This document shows positions 8,367 to 18,024 of a stretch of DNA of 64,000 bases, one piece after another (the stretch's first letter is position 1; every line of letters starts with the position of its first letter). Position numbers and translations under genes: made by a program. A model generated the notes under the pieces. It saw only the letters and a list, made by a program, of their open reading frames with translations. It searched no databases and was not told the DNA's origin. The stretch comes from Nocardiopsis sp. N85 (lineage in GTDB: Bacteria; Actinomycetota; Actinomycetes; Streptosporangiales; Streptosporangiaceae), in NCBI RefSeq assembly GCF_028882275.1, contig NZ_JARBUT010000016.1:1-64000 (forward strand), written 5' to 3'.

Positions 8367-10252
8367 CCGCACACCCCCACGACACGGATTCCGGGAACCT
8401 GCTCGACCGGATCGTCACCGGCGCGGTGCCCGCGTTCGCACTGGTGCACCGTCCCGAGTCCGGCCCGGGGGCGATCGAGGTGCTGACCGGGACGGTGTCC
8501 CTGCACGACTCCCTCGCCGACATCCCGCTGGAGGAGGGCGGCGACGCGCCCGGTCCCCCCGGGTGGGACGTACTGGTGGCCGTACCGTACCGGCAGATCT
8601 CGGAGCGGGGGTTCGCGAGCGTCGACGACGGCGCGCCGATCATCTCGCTGAAGGTCTCCGAGTGCCGCGAGGAGACCGTGGAGCGGGTGTTGGAGCGGGT
8701 CCCCGACACCGGGCTGACGGTGAACGGCGGCGACTTCGACATCGACGACGACACCTATTCCGACACCGTGCGGCGGGTCATCACCGAGGAGATCGGCCGC
8801 GGCGAGGGCTCCAACTTCGTGCTGCGCCGTTCGTTCACCGCGCGGATCGAGGGGTTCGGCCACGGCAGCGCCCTGAGCCTGTTCCGTCGCCTCCTGGAGC
8901 AGGAGTCGGGGACCTACTGGACGTTCGTGCTGTTCACCCCCGAGTACACCCTGGTGGGCGCCACCCCCGAGCGGCACGTCAGCCTCGAAGGCGGGACGGC
9001 GGTGATGAACCCCATCAGCGGCACCTACCGGTACCCGGCGGGAGGCCCCACCCTGAACGGGATGGTGGACTTCCTGGCCGACCGCAAGGAGGCCGACGAG
9101 CTGTACATGGTGGTGGACGAGGAACTGAAGATGATGGCCCGGATCTGCGACTCCGGGCTGCGCGTGGTGGGTCCCCGGCTCAAGGAGATGGCCCGGCTGG
9201 CGCACACCGAATACCTGATCCAGGGGGAATGCGACCGGGACCCGCGCGAGATCCTGCGCGAGACGATGTTCGCGCCCACCGTCACCGGCAGCCCGCTGGA
9301 GAACGCCTGCCGGGTGATCGCGCGTTACGAGACCCTGGGGCGGGGCCACTACAGCGGGGCGCTGGCGCTCATCGGCCGCGACGCCCGCGGGGCCGCCGCC
9401 CTGGATTCGGCGATCCTCATCCGCACCGCGGAGATCGACCGGGGGGGTCATCTGCGCCTGTCGGTGGGGGCGACCCTGGTCCGCCACTCCGTCCCGGAGT
9501 CGGAGGTGGTGGAGACCCGGGCGAAGGCGGCCGGGCTGCTGAGCGCGCTGAACGCCGACCGTTCGAAGGCCCTGGCCGGCGACCCCACGGTGCTGGACGC
9601 GCTGGCCGCGCGCAACGCGCGCCTGTCGGGTTTCTGGCTGGGCCGGCCCTGCCCCACCCCCCAGGTGACCCTGGACGGGATGGACATCCTGGTCGTCGAC
9701 GCCGAGGACACGTTCACCGCCATGCTCGCCCACCAGCTGCGCTCGTGCGGGGCGTCGGTGCGGGTGCGCGGGTTCGCCGAGGAGTTCGCCCCGGACGGGT
9801 ACGACCTGGTGATCATGGGGCCGGGCCCGGGTGATCCGCGCGACCTGGACCACCCCAAGATCGCCCGGGTCCGGGCGGGGGTGCGGACCCTGCTGGCACG
9901 ACGGTCGCCGTTCCTCGCCGTGTGCCTGAGCCATCAGGCCCTCAGCCTGGAACTGGGCCTGCCGGTACTGCGCCGGGAGCACCCCAACCAGGGGGCGCAG
10001 CACCTGATCGACCTGTTCGGCCACCAGGAGCTGGTGGGCTTCTACAACACCTTCTCGACCCACTGCGAGGAGGACAAGATCCACTGCGAGGGCCTGGGGG
10101 CGGTCGAGGTGAGCCGCGACCCCGGCACCGGGGAGGTGCACGCGCTGCGCGGACCGTGGTTCGCCTCGGTGCAGTTCCACACCGAGTCGGTGCTCACCCG
10201 CGACGGGGTGGGGGTCATCACCCGCCTGATCACCGAGGTGGCGGGGCGCTGA
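8363..10252 (+). CDS. PhzE-like 2-amino-2-deoxyisochorismate (ADIC) synthase
   Basis: A 629-aa fusion of an anthranilate-synthase-type chorismate-binding domain (about 1-420) and a class I glutamine amidotransferase domain (about 435-629). The chorismate domain has the [24 protein letters not shown] and FAPTVTGSP blocks. The amidotransferase has nucleophile Cys521 (LAVCLSHQ) and His606/Glu608 (QFHTES). The domain order and length match PhzE rather than TrpE. It should convert chorismate plus glutamine to ADIC without pyruvate elimination, feeding the PhzD homologue. The ATG at 8363 is translationally coupled to the gene before it. It is the last gene of the operon; a 10-bp stem (10256-10302) spans the junction with the convergent dehydratase. 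Confidence 0.92.
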   Translation: MTAHPHDTDSGNLLDRIVTGAVPAFALVHRPESGPGAIEVLTGTVSLHDSLADIPLEEGGDAPGPPGWDVLVAVPYRQISERGFASVDDGAPIISLKVSECREETVERVLERVPDTGLTVNGGDFDIDDDTYSDTVRRVITEEIGRGEGSNFVLRRSFTARIEGFGHGSALSLFRRLLEQESGTYWTFVLFTPEYTLVGATPERHVSLEGGTAVMNPISGTYRYPAGGPTLNGMVDFLADRKEADELYMVVDEELKMMARICDSGLRVVGPRLKEMARLAHTEYLIQGECDRDPREILRETMFAPTVTGSPLENACRVIARYETLGRGHYSGALALIGRDARGAAALDSAILIRTAEIDRGGHLRLSVGATLVRHSVPESEVVETRAKAAGLLSALNADRSKALAGDPTVLDALAARNARLSGFWLGRPCPTPQVTLDGMDILVVDAEDTFTAMLAHQLRSCGASVRVRGFAEEFAPDGYDLVIMGPGPGDPRDLDHPKIARVRAGVRTLLARRSPFLAVCLSHQALSLELGLPVLRREHPNQGAQHLIDLFGHQELVGFYNTFSTHCEEDKIHCEGLGAVEVSRDPGTGEVHALRGPWFASVQFHTESVLTRDGVGVITRLITEVAGR

Positions 10253-10279
10253 GGCCCACCGGGGCCGCCGCGGCCGTCC

Positions 10280-11605
10280 TCACGGGCGCAGCGCCCCGGT
10301 GGTGAGCGCGGCCAGCAGGGTGCGGGCCTGGACGTCCAGGTAGTGGCCGTGACGGGCCAGCGCCACGAGCTGGTCGGGGGTGGCCCACAGGTACCCCGGG
10401 GGCTCGGGCGCCCCGGCGGGGCGGGGGTCCTCGACCACCAGGCAACGGGTGCGGGCGTGCAGGAACCGGCCGCCCTCCTCGGAGTGGACGGCACGGTAGC
10501 GCACCAGTTCGGGCGGGGCGGACAGCACCGTGTCCAGGAAGGGCGGCCGCAGCCCCGGGGGCGCGGTCGCCTCGTCGTGGGTGCACTGCACGGTCGGCCC
10601 CAGCTCGACCGTGTCCAGGAAGCCCGGCTCGACCCGGGCGTGGACGAGCAGGTGCGGGACCCCGGCCACCCGACGGGTCAGGAAGGCCGCCACGCCCGGC
10701 CCGCGCGGGGCCAGCAGGGGCTGGGACCAGGAGGCGACCTCGCGGGCCCGGGCCCGGACCGCCACGGCCACCACGTCGAAGTCGCGGTCCTGTTCGTGGT
10801 GCAGCCGGTCGGGGGTGCGCACCCAGCCGGGCAGGGAGCCCAGGGGGACCCGTTCGGCGCTCAGGGTCCTCGACGCGCGTTGCTCGGTGAACCACGACAG
10901 GAGTCCGGTGTCGGAGTGGGCGGATCCGTCGGCGCCGAAGGACACCGGGGCGCAGGCCAGAACCGTGCGGGTGTCCATGTTGACGGTCTCGTCGACGTGC
11001 ATCAACGCGCCGAGGGTGCCCAGCGTGACCCAGCGGAAGTCCTCGTGGGGCTCGACCTCGCGGTCGGTCTCCACGATCATGTTCCGGTTGCTCTTGTGGT
11101 GGAACCACCAGCCGTGCTCGGACTGGAGGACGTCGGTGAGCACGCGGCCCCGACCCGACCCGACGAAGTGCTCGATGTGGCGCACCGGGCGCCCCCGGTG
11201 CGCGCGGGTGTAGTTGCTGCGGGTGGCCTGGACGGTCGGTGAGAGCTGGACGATGCCCGGGTTGCCGGGCTCCATCTTGGCCTGCACCAGGAAGTGCAGG
11301 ACCCCGTCGAACTCCTTCGCGAGCAGGCCCAGGACGCCCACCTCGGGCTGGTGGATGACGGGCTGGTGGCGGAGGGTGCCGGGATCGCCGTCCACGACGC
11401 TGCGCAGGCCGGTGATGGAGAAGAACCGTCCGCTGTCGTGGACGAGGTCGCCGGTGTCGGGCCGAAAGCCCCAGGAGTCCATCTCGGCGAAGGGCACCCG
11501 GGTGACGGAGAACCCGCCGGCGGCGGCGCGTTCGGCGGCCCAGGCGACGACGTCGGCCGGGCCGTCGGAGGTGGGGGCGCCGTCGGGGCCCCGCACCGAC
11601 GGCAC
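10280..11605 (-). CDS. dTDP-4-keto-6-deoxyglucose 2,3-dehydratase
   Basis: Belongs to the EvaA/TylX3/OleV family, which removes the C2 hydroxyl of TDP-4-keto-6-deoxyglucose, the committed step to 2,6-dideoxy and 2,3,6-trideoxy sugars. The protein shows the internal duplication of the family: two halves each with a PTVQxT substrate motif (SPTVQAT and GPTVQCT) and an HIEHF/RSxxG-type segment. The start is uncertain. GTG at 11605 gives 441 aa just after the 4,6-dehydratase stop; ATG at 11743 would give 487 aa but overlaps that gene by about 90 bp. It is the last gene of the leftward sugar operon 13669-10280. Confidence 0.88.
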   Translation of the reverse strand: MPSVRGPDGAPTSDGPADVVAWAAERAAAGGFSVTRVPFAEMDSWGFRPDTGDLVHDSGRFFSITGLRSVVDGDPGTLRHQPVIHQPEVGVLGLLAKEFDGVLHFLVQAKMEPGNPGIVQLSPTVQATRSNYTRAHRGRPVRHIEHFVGSGRGRVLTDVLQSEHGWWFHHKSNRNMIVETDREVEPHEDFRWVTLGTLGALMHVDETVNMDTRTVLACAPVSFGADGSAHSDTGLLSWFTEQRASRTLSAERVPLGSLPGWVRTPDRLHHEQDRDFDVVAVAVRARAREVASWSQPLLAPRGPGVAAFLTRRVAGVPHLLVHARVEPGFLDTVELGPTVQCTHDEATAPPGLRPPFLDTVLSAPPELVRYRAVHSEEGGRFLHARTRCLVVEDPRPAGAPEPPGYLWATPDQLVALARHGHYLDVQARTLLAALTTGALRP

Positions 11606-11651
11606 GTCGGCGGAGAGCGCCAGCCGCTCGGCGTCGTGCCGGCCGGAGGGG

Positions 11652-12605
11652 TCAGGCCGCGAGGGGTTTCCACCAGCCGGGGTTGTCGCGGTACCAGGCG
11701 ACCGTGTCGCGCAGGCCTCGGGCGAAGGGGACGCGGGGTTCATACCCCAACTCCTCACGGATCGTGGTGTCGTCGATGCAGTAGCGCAGATCGTGCCCGA
11801 GCCGATCGGGAACCCGTTCGATGGCCGTCTCGTCGGCGCCGCACAGCTCCAGCAGGCGCCGGGTCATCTCCAGGTTGGTCAGACCGTCGCCGCCGCCGAC
11901 GTTGTAGACCCCGCCCGCCCGACCCCGGGTCAGCACCAGGTGGACGGCCCGGCAGTGGTCCTCCACGTGCAGCCACTCGCGGACGTTGCGGCCGTCGCCG
12001 TAGAGGGGGACGCGACCGCCCGACACCAGGGCGGTGACGAACCTGGGGATGAGCTTCTCGGGGTGCTGGCGCGGCCCGTAGTTGTTGGAGCACCGGGTGA
12101 CGGAGACGTCGAGGCCGTGGGTGCGCCAGTAGGCGCGGGCGATGAGGTCCGACCCCGCTTTGGAGGCCGCGTACGGGGAGTTGGGGGCGAGCGGGTGGTC
12201 CTCGCGCGCCGCACCCCGTTCCAGGGAACCGTAGACCTCGTCGGTGGACACGTGCACGACCCGTTCGACACCGGCCGCCACCGCCGCCGCCAACAGGGTC
12301 TGGGTGCCGACGACGTTGGTGCGGACGAACACCGACCCGTCGGCGACGGAGCGGTCCACGTGGCTCTCGGCCGCGAAGTGCACCACGGCGTCGTGTCCGG
12401 GGAGCACGTCGGCCAGGGCCCGGGCGTCGCAGACGTCGGCCCGGACGAACTCCATGCGCGGGTGGGAGGGCGGCAGGTTGTCCCGGTTGCCCGCGTAGGT
12501 GAGCAGGTCCAGGGCGGTGACCCGGGGCGCGTCGGCGTCCGCCAGCAGGGACCGGACGTAGTGCGATCCGATGAACCCGGCGGCGCCGGTGACCAGGATC
12601 CTCAT
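11652..12605 (-). CDS. dTDP-glucose 4,6-dehydratase
   Basis: An extended SDR of 317 aa that makes TDP-4-keto-6-deoxyglucose. It has the GAAGFIG Rossmann motif at residues 7-13, the STDEVYG catalytic block (Thr-Asp-Glu) and YAASK. SNNYGPRQHPEKLIP and the GDGRNVREWLHVEDH segment are diagnostic of RmlB-type enzymes. Its ATG overlaps the stop of the upstream thymidylyltransferase as ATGA (12602-12605). Context with the 2,3-dehydratase and aminosugar genes shows it serves the cluster's deoxysugar rather than rhamnose. Confidence 0.94.
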   Translation of the reverse strand: MRILVTGAAGFIGSHYVRSLLADADAPRVTALDLLTYAGNRDNLPPSHPRMEFVRADVCDARALADVLPGHDAVVHFAAESHVDRSVADGSVFVRTNVVGTQTLLAAAVAAGVERVVHVSTDEVYGSLERGAAREDHPLAPNSPYAASKAGSDLIARAYWRTHGLDVSVTRCSNNYGPRQHPEKLIPRFVTALVSGGRVPLYGDGRNVREWLHVEDHCRAVHLVLTRGRAGGVYNVGGGDGLTNLEMTRRLLELCGADETAIERVPDRLGHDLRYCIDDTTIREELGYEPRVPFARGLRDTVAWYRDNPGWWKPLAA

Positions 12606-13669
12606 ATCCGGACCTCCGCCCGGCCGTGGTCGCCGATCACGAGGCTGGGGCCGAGGGCCGAGGTGTCCGTGGGCCGGACCGAGGCGGATCTGCCGATGAT
12701 GGAACTGTGCAGGCCGGGCACTCCGACCAGTTCGGCGTCGTCCAGGACGATGGAGTCGCCGATCCCGGACCGTCGGATGACGCAGTCCCTGCCCACGGAG
12801 GTGTGCGGTCCCACGTGGCCGTCCTCGATGACGGTGCGGGCGCCCACGATCACCGGACCGTCGATGCGCGAACGCACGATCCGCGCTCCGGGCTCCACCA
12901 CCACGGGGCCGTTCAGCACGCTGGACTCGTCCACCCACCCCCGGATCTCTCTCCGCGTCCCGTCCAGGGCCCAGCGGTTGCAGCGCAGGACGCCCGGGAT
13001 GTCCCCCGCGTCCTGCCAGAACCCGGTGTGCTCCACGGCCCGGACCGGGCGTCCGGCCGAGACCAGCCACTGGATGGCGTCGGTGATCTCCAGTTCCCCG
13101 CGAGGGCTCGGCCGGATGGCGGCCACGGCCTCGTGGATGGCGGAGGTGAAGAAGTAGGCGCCCATGACGGCCAGGTCACCGGGCGGGTCCTGGGGTTTCT
13201 CCTCCAGTCGGAGCACGGTGCCGTCGTCACCGACCACCGCCACCCCGAACTCACGGGGATCGGGGACCCGGTGCACGGCCAGTTGCACGTCGGGGCGGTC
13301 GGCGGCGAAAGTGCGCGCCATCCCCGCGACCCCGTCGGAGAGGATGTTGTCGCCCAGATACATGAGGAAGTCGTCGTCGCCGAGGAAGTCCCGGGCGAGC
13401 AGGACGCAGTGGGCCAGTCCCAGCGGCGCGTCCTGACGCAGGTAGGTCAGACGCAGCCCCAACCGGGACCCGTCGCCGACCGCCCGCTCGATCTCCTCCG
13501 CGTGGTCACCGACCACGACGCCGACATCGACCGCTCCGGCCCGGCGGACGTCGTCCAGGACGTGTTCCACGACGGGGCGGTTGGCGATGGGCATCAGTTG
13601 TTTGGGCATGGAGTGGGTGAAAGGACGGAGTCGGGTTCCCATCCCTCCGGACAGAACCAGAGCCTTCAT
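12602..13669 (-). CDS. glucose-1-phosphate thymidylyltransferase, long (StrD/DnmL) type
   Basis: Activates glucose-1-phosphate with dTTP to TDP-glucose. At 355 aa it is the long form typical of antibiotic clusters. It has an N-terminal nucleotidyltransferase domain with LSGGMGTRLRPFTHSMPKQLMP, a YLGDN motif and EEKP, and a C-terminal left-handed beta-helix of hexapeptide repeats (about 255-340). ATG at 13669 with AAGGGAT upstream. It is the first gene of the leftward sugar operon; the promoter region is shared with the divergent MpaB-family gene and holds the 13771-13792 inverted repeat. Confidence 0.93.
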   Translation of the reverse strand: MKALVLSGGMGTRLRPFTHSMPKQLMPIANRPVVEHVLDDVRRAGAVDVGVVVGDHAEEIERAVGDGSRLGLRLTYLRQDAPLGLAHCVLLARDFLGDDDFLMYLGDNILSDGVAGMARTFAADRPDVQLAVHRVPDPREFGVAVVGDDGTVLRLEEKPQDPPGDLAVMGAYFFTSAIHEAVAAIRPSPRGELEITDAIQWLVSAGRPVRAVEHTGFWQDAGDIPGVLRCNRWALDGTRREIRGWVDESSVLNGPVVVEPGARIVRSRIDGPVIVGARTVIEDGHVGPHTSVGRDCVIRRSGIGDSIVLDDAELVGVPGLHSSIIGRSASVRPTDTSALGPSLVIGDHGRAEVRI

Positions 13670-13770
13670 CGTCGTTATCCCTTCGGAGCCGATCCACGCT
13701 GATCCCGCGACCAAGGACACCGGAAGCATCGTGTGTTCGCGGGTGCCGGGCAACGGCGATCGCGGAAATC

Positions 13771-13792
13771 TGTCAGGTCAGACGACTTGACA
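13771..13792. promoter_or_regulatory. back-to-back TGTCAxGTC inverted repeat, candidate operator
   Basis: TGTCAGGTCAG (13771-13781) abuts ACGACTTGACA (13782-13792). The second arm is the complement of TGTCAAGTCGT. The same 11-mer with one base changed, TGTCATGTCGT, occurs twice as an inverted pair at 25999-26037. Both sites lie between divergent cluster transcripts, so a shared regulator is plausible. TTGACA at 13787-13792 could also act as a -35 box. Confidence 0.45.
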
Positions 13793-13873
13793 CAGTGCCG
13801 ACGGTCGGTGCCGGGACGGCGTCGGGGTCGCGCATGATCGGTGTGCACGGACCGCCGAGAAGAAGGGCCGACC

Positions 13874-14809
13874 ATGCTCGGGGCACGCAGGAGGGCACGC
13901 CGCTACGCGCGTCTGCGCGAGATCGAGGCCATGGACGTCGAGCGGGACCACAGCGGGATCTGGCTGCTCGACATGGCCTACGAGTTCCCCTGGGACATGC
14001 AGGTCGGCGGAAGCGTGGGCTTCTACCACAGCCTGGCCCCGCCCCGGATGGCCCGGCTGCTGGCGCGTACCGGCGAGCTCACCGACAACACGCAGCGGCG
14101 GTTGGACGACACCAACATCCTCATGTGGGAGATGTTCCGGAACGGGTTCGCCGGGCACCGGGGCCGGGAGGCGGTCCGCCAGATGAACCGCATCCACCGC
14201 AACGCGGTGCGGCACGTCAACGGGCTCGACGGTGAGGGCCGGTGGTCGATCACGAACGAGGAGTACATGTTCGTGCTGGCGGCCGTCATGGTCAACATGG
14301 TCCGGGCGGTGGACCGGCACGGGTGGCGGCCCTTCGGGGACGCCGAGCGCCGGGCGGCCTACCTGCACTTCCGTTCGATGGGCGAGCACATGGGGATCAG
14401 GGACCTCCCCGACACCTACGAGGGGTTCGAGCGCTTCCACGACGAGTACGTGCGCGCCGAGTTCGCCTACTCCCCCGAGGGCGCGGCGCTGTGGCGGGCC
14501 ACCCGGGGGCTGTTCGTGGAGGTGCTGGTGGGCTGGTTGCCGCCGCGTCTGCACGGGGTGGCGGGCCGCGCCGTGGGTCCGGTCCTGCCCGCGCTGCTGG
14601 GCCCCGACCTGTGCCGGGCCTTCGGGCTGCGGCCGGCGTCACCGCTGCTGACCCGGGCCGTGCGGTCGGCCCTGCGCGCCCGTTCGGTCTACGTGCGCTG
14701 GTCGCCGCCGCGCCGGGAGTCGGCGATGCCCGACCGGATGCCGACCGAGCGCTTCCCCGAGGGCGACTACGAGTTCCCCCAGGTGGGACCGGATCACAGC
14801 ACGGGCTGA
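13874..14809 (+). CDS. MpaB-family (DUF2236) oxygenase
   Basis: A 311-aa protein of the ER-bound-oxygenase MpaB / DUF2236 family. Characteristic are NRIHRNAVRHVNG, the SITNEEYMFVL block, the VRAVDRHGWRPF block, and a MGEHMGIRDLPDTYEGF segment. Family members include fungal MpaB', which oxidatively cleaves a farnesyl side chain during mycophenolic acid synthesis, and the related latex-clearing proteins; both act on isoprenoid double bonds. Beside a GGPP synthase, an attack on a polyprenyl chain is attractive but unproven. ATG at 13874 has AGAAGGG seven bases upstream; a GTG at 13841 is less likely. It converges with, and overlaps by 16 bp, the AfsR-type gene. Confidence 0.82.
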   Translation: MLGARRRARRYARLREIEAMDVERDHSGIWLLDMAYEFPWDMQVGGSVGFYHSLAPPRMARLLARTGELTDNTQRRLDDTNILMWEMFRNGFAGHRGREAVRQMNRIHRNAVRHVNGLDGEGRWSITNEEYMFVLAAVMVNMVRAVDRHGWRPFGDAERRAAYLHFRSMGEHMGIRDLPDTYEGFERFHDEYVRAEFAYSPEGAALWRATRGLFVEVLVGWLPPRLHGVAGRAVGPVLPALLGPDLCRAFGLRPASPLLTRAVRSALRARSVYVRWSPPRRESAMPDRMPTERFPEGDYEFPQVGPDHSTG

Positions 14810-17800
14810 CCGGCGGGGGCCGGACGGAGCGCGTACCAGCGTCGGGCGCGCTCCACCGTCTCCTCCAGCGGCTCCCGGGCACCGCGCTCCCATCCACGGG
14901 CGAACGCCTCCTCCCCCAGCGCGGCCACCGACGCCACCCGCACCCGCTCGACGTCCCAGCGCTCGGCGGGCGGCAGAGGGGTGTGCACCGAGGCGCGCGC
15001 GGACGAGGCCGCGCCCAGCAGGCGGGCGGCCCGCAGCGGCAGCCCCGCCAGGGCCCAGGCACCGGCCAGGCCCTCCAGGGCCAAGGCGATCTTGCGGGGG
15101 CTGCCGGTGGTGAACGCGGCGGTGAGCCCCTCGTCGTGCAGGCGCAGTGCGGTGTCGGCGTCGCCGCGCTGCTCGGCGACGAACCCGAGTTCGGCCAGCA
15201 CGGTGGCCCCCGCCGCCGGGGCGTTGATCCCCCGGACCCGGTCCAGCCAACCCGACAGGTACCGTTCGGCCCGGTCGAGCCTGCCCTCGCGGCGGGCGCC
15301 CAGGCCCAGGCCGAACTCGGCGAAGCGCTCGCCGAACCGGTCGCCCTGCTCCACCGCCAGGCGGCGGGCGCGCTCGTGGAAGTCCTCGGCCTGGCGGTGC
15401 TCGCCGCGCAGCAGGGCGTTGCGTCCCAGCTCGGAGAGCCGGTAGGACACCTCCGACCACAATCCGAGGTCCTCCGCCAGACGCAGACCCTCCCGGTGCA
15501 GCCGGGCCGCCTCCGGGTAGTCGCCGTCGATCTCGGCACGGCTGCCCAGGGCCGGCATGGCCTGCAACCGGCCCCAGCGGTCCCCGATCTCACCGAAGAG
15601 CTCCAAGGAGAGCCTGCCGTCGGCCTCGAACCCGGCCATCCGGCCCCGGGCCTTGAGCAGCCACGCGCGGGTGCACAGGGCGGCCGCGGTCCCCCAGCGG
15701 TCGTCCTCGCGGCGGAACACGGCGAGGGAGCGCTCGACGAGGTCGCCGCTCACCTGAAGCTCGCCGAAGTCCAGCAGGGCGGTGCCCAGGAACCACTCGA
15801 CCCTGGCCCATTCGCGTTCGGGGACCGGGTCCGCGCGGTCCGCCAGGGCGGCCCGCACCAGCGCCACCGGGTCCTCGGGTTCGTTGACCATCAGGGCCAT
15901 GCCCACCCGCCATGCCCCGGCGAGGGCGCGCAGGGCGGGGGTGCCGCCCGGCAGCTCCAGCGCCCGGGACAGGGAGCGGTGCGCCTCGCCGGGGCGGCCC
16001 CGCAGGTAGCGGTACCAGACCAGGTCCAAGGCCAGCCGCAGGGCGGTGTCGGCGTCACCGGCACGGGCCGCGGTGTCCTCGGCCGCGCGCAGGTCGGCGT
16101 TCTCCTCGTCCAGACGGCGCAACCAGAGGTGCTGCCGACGACCGCGCAGGAGGGGATCGGCCGTGGCGGCCAGCGACGCCAGGTGGCGCAGGTGGCGCAG
16201 GCGCACCGTGTCGGCCTCGCCCGCCGCCTCCAGACGCTCCCGGGCGTAGGCGGCGATGGTCTCCAGCAGTCGGTAGCGGATCCCGTCGGAGCCCTCGACC
16301 GCGATGACCAGGGAGCGCTCCACCAGACGCGCCAGGATCTCCACGACCTCGTCGGGTTCGATGCCGTCACCGCCCACCACCGCCTCGGCGCCCTCGGGGG
16401 TGCAGCCCTCGGCGTGCACGGACAGGCGGCGCAGCACGGTCCGCTCGGGCTCGCCGAGCAGGTCCCAGCTCCAGTCGATGACGGCGCGCAGGGTGCGCTG
16501 GCGTCCCGGAGCGCCCCGGCTGCCCACCGCCAGCAAACGGAAGCGGTCGTCCAGTCCGTCGGCGAGGCGGCGCACGCCCAGGGCGCGCACCCGGTTGGCG
16601 GCCAGTTCCAGGGCCAGCGGCAGGCCGTCGAGGCGGCGGCAGATCGACGCCACGGTCGAGGCGGTGTCCTCCCCCAGGGTGAAACCGGGGGCGCCCGCCG
16701 AGGCGCGGGAGGCGAACAGGCGCACCGCGGGGTAGGACCGCGCGTCGGCGGGGTCGGCCGGATCGGGGAAGCCGAGCGGGCGGACCTCGTACAGGTGCTC
16801 GCCGTCGATCCCCAGGGGTTCACGGCTGGTCACCAGCAGGCGCAGGTGCGGGGCGGCGCGCAGCAGCTCCCGGGAGAGCGCGGCCACGGACTCGACGACG
16901 TGCTCACAGTTGTCCAGGATCAGGAGGGTGCGGGTGGCGCTCAACGCCTGGACGAGATCGCGGGCGCCGGTGACGGCCACGACCGCTTCGGCCACCCGGG
17001 CGGCCGCGCCCGGGTCCTCCCCCTGCTCCGGGGGGACCGTGCCCAGCTCCACGAACCACAGTCCGTCGGGGTGACGGTCGTCCAGGCCCGCGGCCACCTC
17101 CAGGGAGAGCCGGGTCTTGCCGACACCGCCCGCGCCGGTGAGGGTGATCAGGCGGGCGCGCTCCATGAGGGCGCGGATCCGCTCGACGTCCGCCTCGCGG
17201 CCGATGGTGTCGTCCACCGGGGCGGGGAGGTTGGTGCGCGGGCGCAGGACCGCCCGGAGCGGACCGGGGTCCGCCGGGTCCAGGGTGGTGTCCTGGCGCA
17301 GGATCCGGGCGTGCAGCTCGGCGGTCTCGGGGCCGGGCGAGGCCCCCAGCTCCTCTTTGAGGCGGTGGCGCAGCCGGTCGAAGACGCCCAGCGCCTCGGC
17401 CTGGCGGCCGGAACGGTACAGCGCCCTCATGTAGGCGGCGCACAGGCGCTCGCGGAGCGGGTGCAGGTCGACCAGCTCGCCGAGTTCCTCCACCCACAGG
17501 TGGTGTTCGCCCAGGTCCAACCGGGCCAGGGCGAGCTCCTCGAACGCCGACAGGCGTTCCTCGTCCAGGCGGAGCGCGGCGCGGGCCAGGCGGGGGGTGT
17601 CGGTGAGGCCCGCGAGGGCGTCCCCGCGCCACAGGGCCAGCCCGTCGTTGAGGGCGACCGCCGCCGCGCGCCGGTCGTCGGTGCCGCGCGCCCGCTCGAC
17701 CAGGGCGCGGAACCGGGTGGAGTCCACCTCGTCGGGTTCCACCCGCAGCCGATAGCCGCCGGGGGTGCGCAGCACCCGGTCGCGGGCTCCGGGTTCGGCC

Positions 17801-18024
17801 TTGTCCAGGACGCCCCGGAGCTGGGACAGCTTGGCGCGCAGGACCCGTGTGGGGTGGGCGGGCAGGTGTTCGCCCCACAGGTCGTCGATGAGGGTGTCGG
17901 CGGTGACCGGCCGTCCCTCGTCCAGGAGCAGTGCGGCCAGCAGCACGCGCACCTTGGCTTCGGGGACGCGGACCGGTTCGCCGTCGCCCCACACCTCCAG
18001 CGGGCCGAGAATCCCGAAGCGCAT
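14794..18024 (-). CDS. AfsR/SARP-family large transcriptional regulator
   Basis: A 1076-aa regulator. An OmpR-type winged helix (about 1-95) is followed by a bacterial transcriptional activator domain (about 96-245). Next is an NB-ARC STAND NTPase with a Walker A at 297-304 (GAGGVGKT) and a LILDNCEHV Walker B. The C-terminal half is TPR-like helical repeats. Such proteins activate antibiotic clusters by binding heptameric direct repeats near -35 regions, and this is the best candidate pathway activator. Its promoter is shared with the divergent exporter. ATG at 18024 is chosen because MRFGILGPLEV is the canonical SARP N-terminus; a start six codons earlier is possible. Confidence 0.92.
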   Translation of the reverse strand: MRFGILGPLEVWGDGEPVRVPEAKVRVLLAALLLDEGRPVTADTLIDDLWGEHLPAHPTRVLRAKLSQLRGVLDKAEPGARDRVLRTPGGYRLRVEPDEVDSTRFRALVERARGTDDRRAAAVALNDGLALWRGDALAGLTDTPRLARAALRLDEERLSAFEELALARLDLGEHHLWVEELGELVDLHPLRERLCAAYMRALYRSGRQAEALGVFDRLRHRLKEELGASPGPETAELHARILRQDTTLDPADPGPLRAVLRPRTNLPAPVDDTIGREADVERIRALMERARLITLTGAGGVGKTRLSLEVAAGLDDRHPDGLWFVELGTVPPEQGEDPGAAARVAEAVVAVTGARDLVQALSATRTLLILDNCEHVVESVAALSRELLRAAPHLRLLVTSREPLGIDGEHLYEVRPLGFPDPADPADARSYPAVRLFASRASAGAPGFTLGEDTASTVASICRRLDGLPLALELAANRVRALGVRRLADGLDDRFRLLAVGSRGAPGRQRTLRAVIDWSWDLLGEPERTVLRRLSVHAEGCTPEGAEAVVGGDGIEPDEVVEILARLVERSLVIAVEGSDGIRYRLLETIAAYARERLEAAGEADTVRLRHLRHLASLAATADPLLRGRRQHLWLRRLDEENADLRAAEDTAARAGDADTALRLALDLVWYRYLRGRPGEAHRSLSRALELPGGTPALRALAGAWRVGMALMVNEPEDPVALVRAALADRADPVPEREWARVEWFLGTALLDFGELQVSGDLVERSLAVFRREDDRWGTAAALCTRAWLLKARGRMAGFEADGRLSLELFGEIGDRWGRLQAMPALGSRAEIDGDYPEAARLHREGLRLAEDLGLWSEVSYRLSELGRNALLRGEHRQAEDFHERARRLAVEQGDRFGERFAEFGLGLGARREGRLDRAERYLSGWLDRVRGINAPAAGATVLAELGFVAEQRGDADTALRLHDEGLTAAFTTGSPRKIALALEGLAGAWALAGLPLRAARLLGAASSARASVHTPLPPAERWDVERVRVASVAALGEEAFARGWERGAREPLEETVERARRWYALRPAPAGQPVL

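Noticed and set aside
5662-10252. A phenazine cluster.
   Set aside because: PhzF, PhzA/B and PhzG are absent and an SDR takes the PhzF place, so 3-hydroxyanthranilate is the better-supported product.
10256-10302. A 10-bp inverted repeat between the ADIC synthase and the dehydratase as a terminator.
   Set aside because: The loop is about 27 nt and one arm lies inside the dehydratase coding region, so termination is doubtful.
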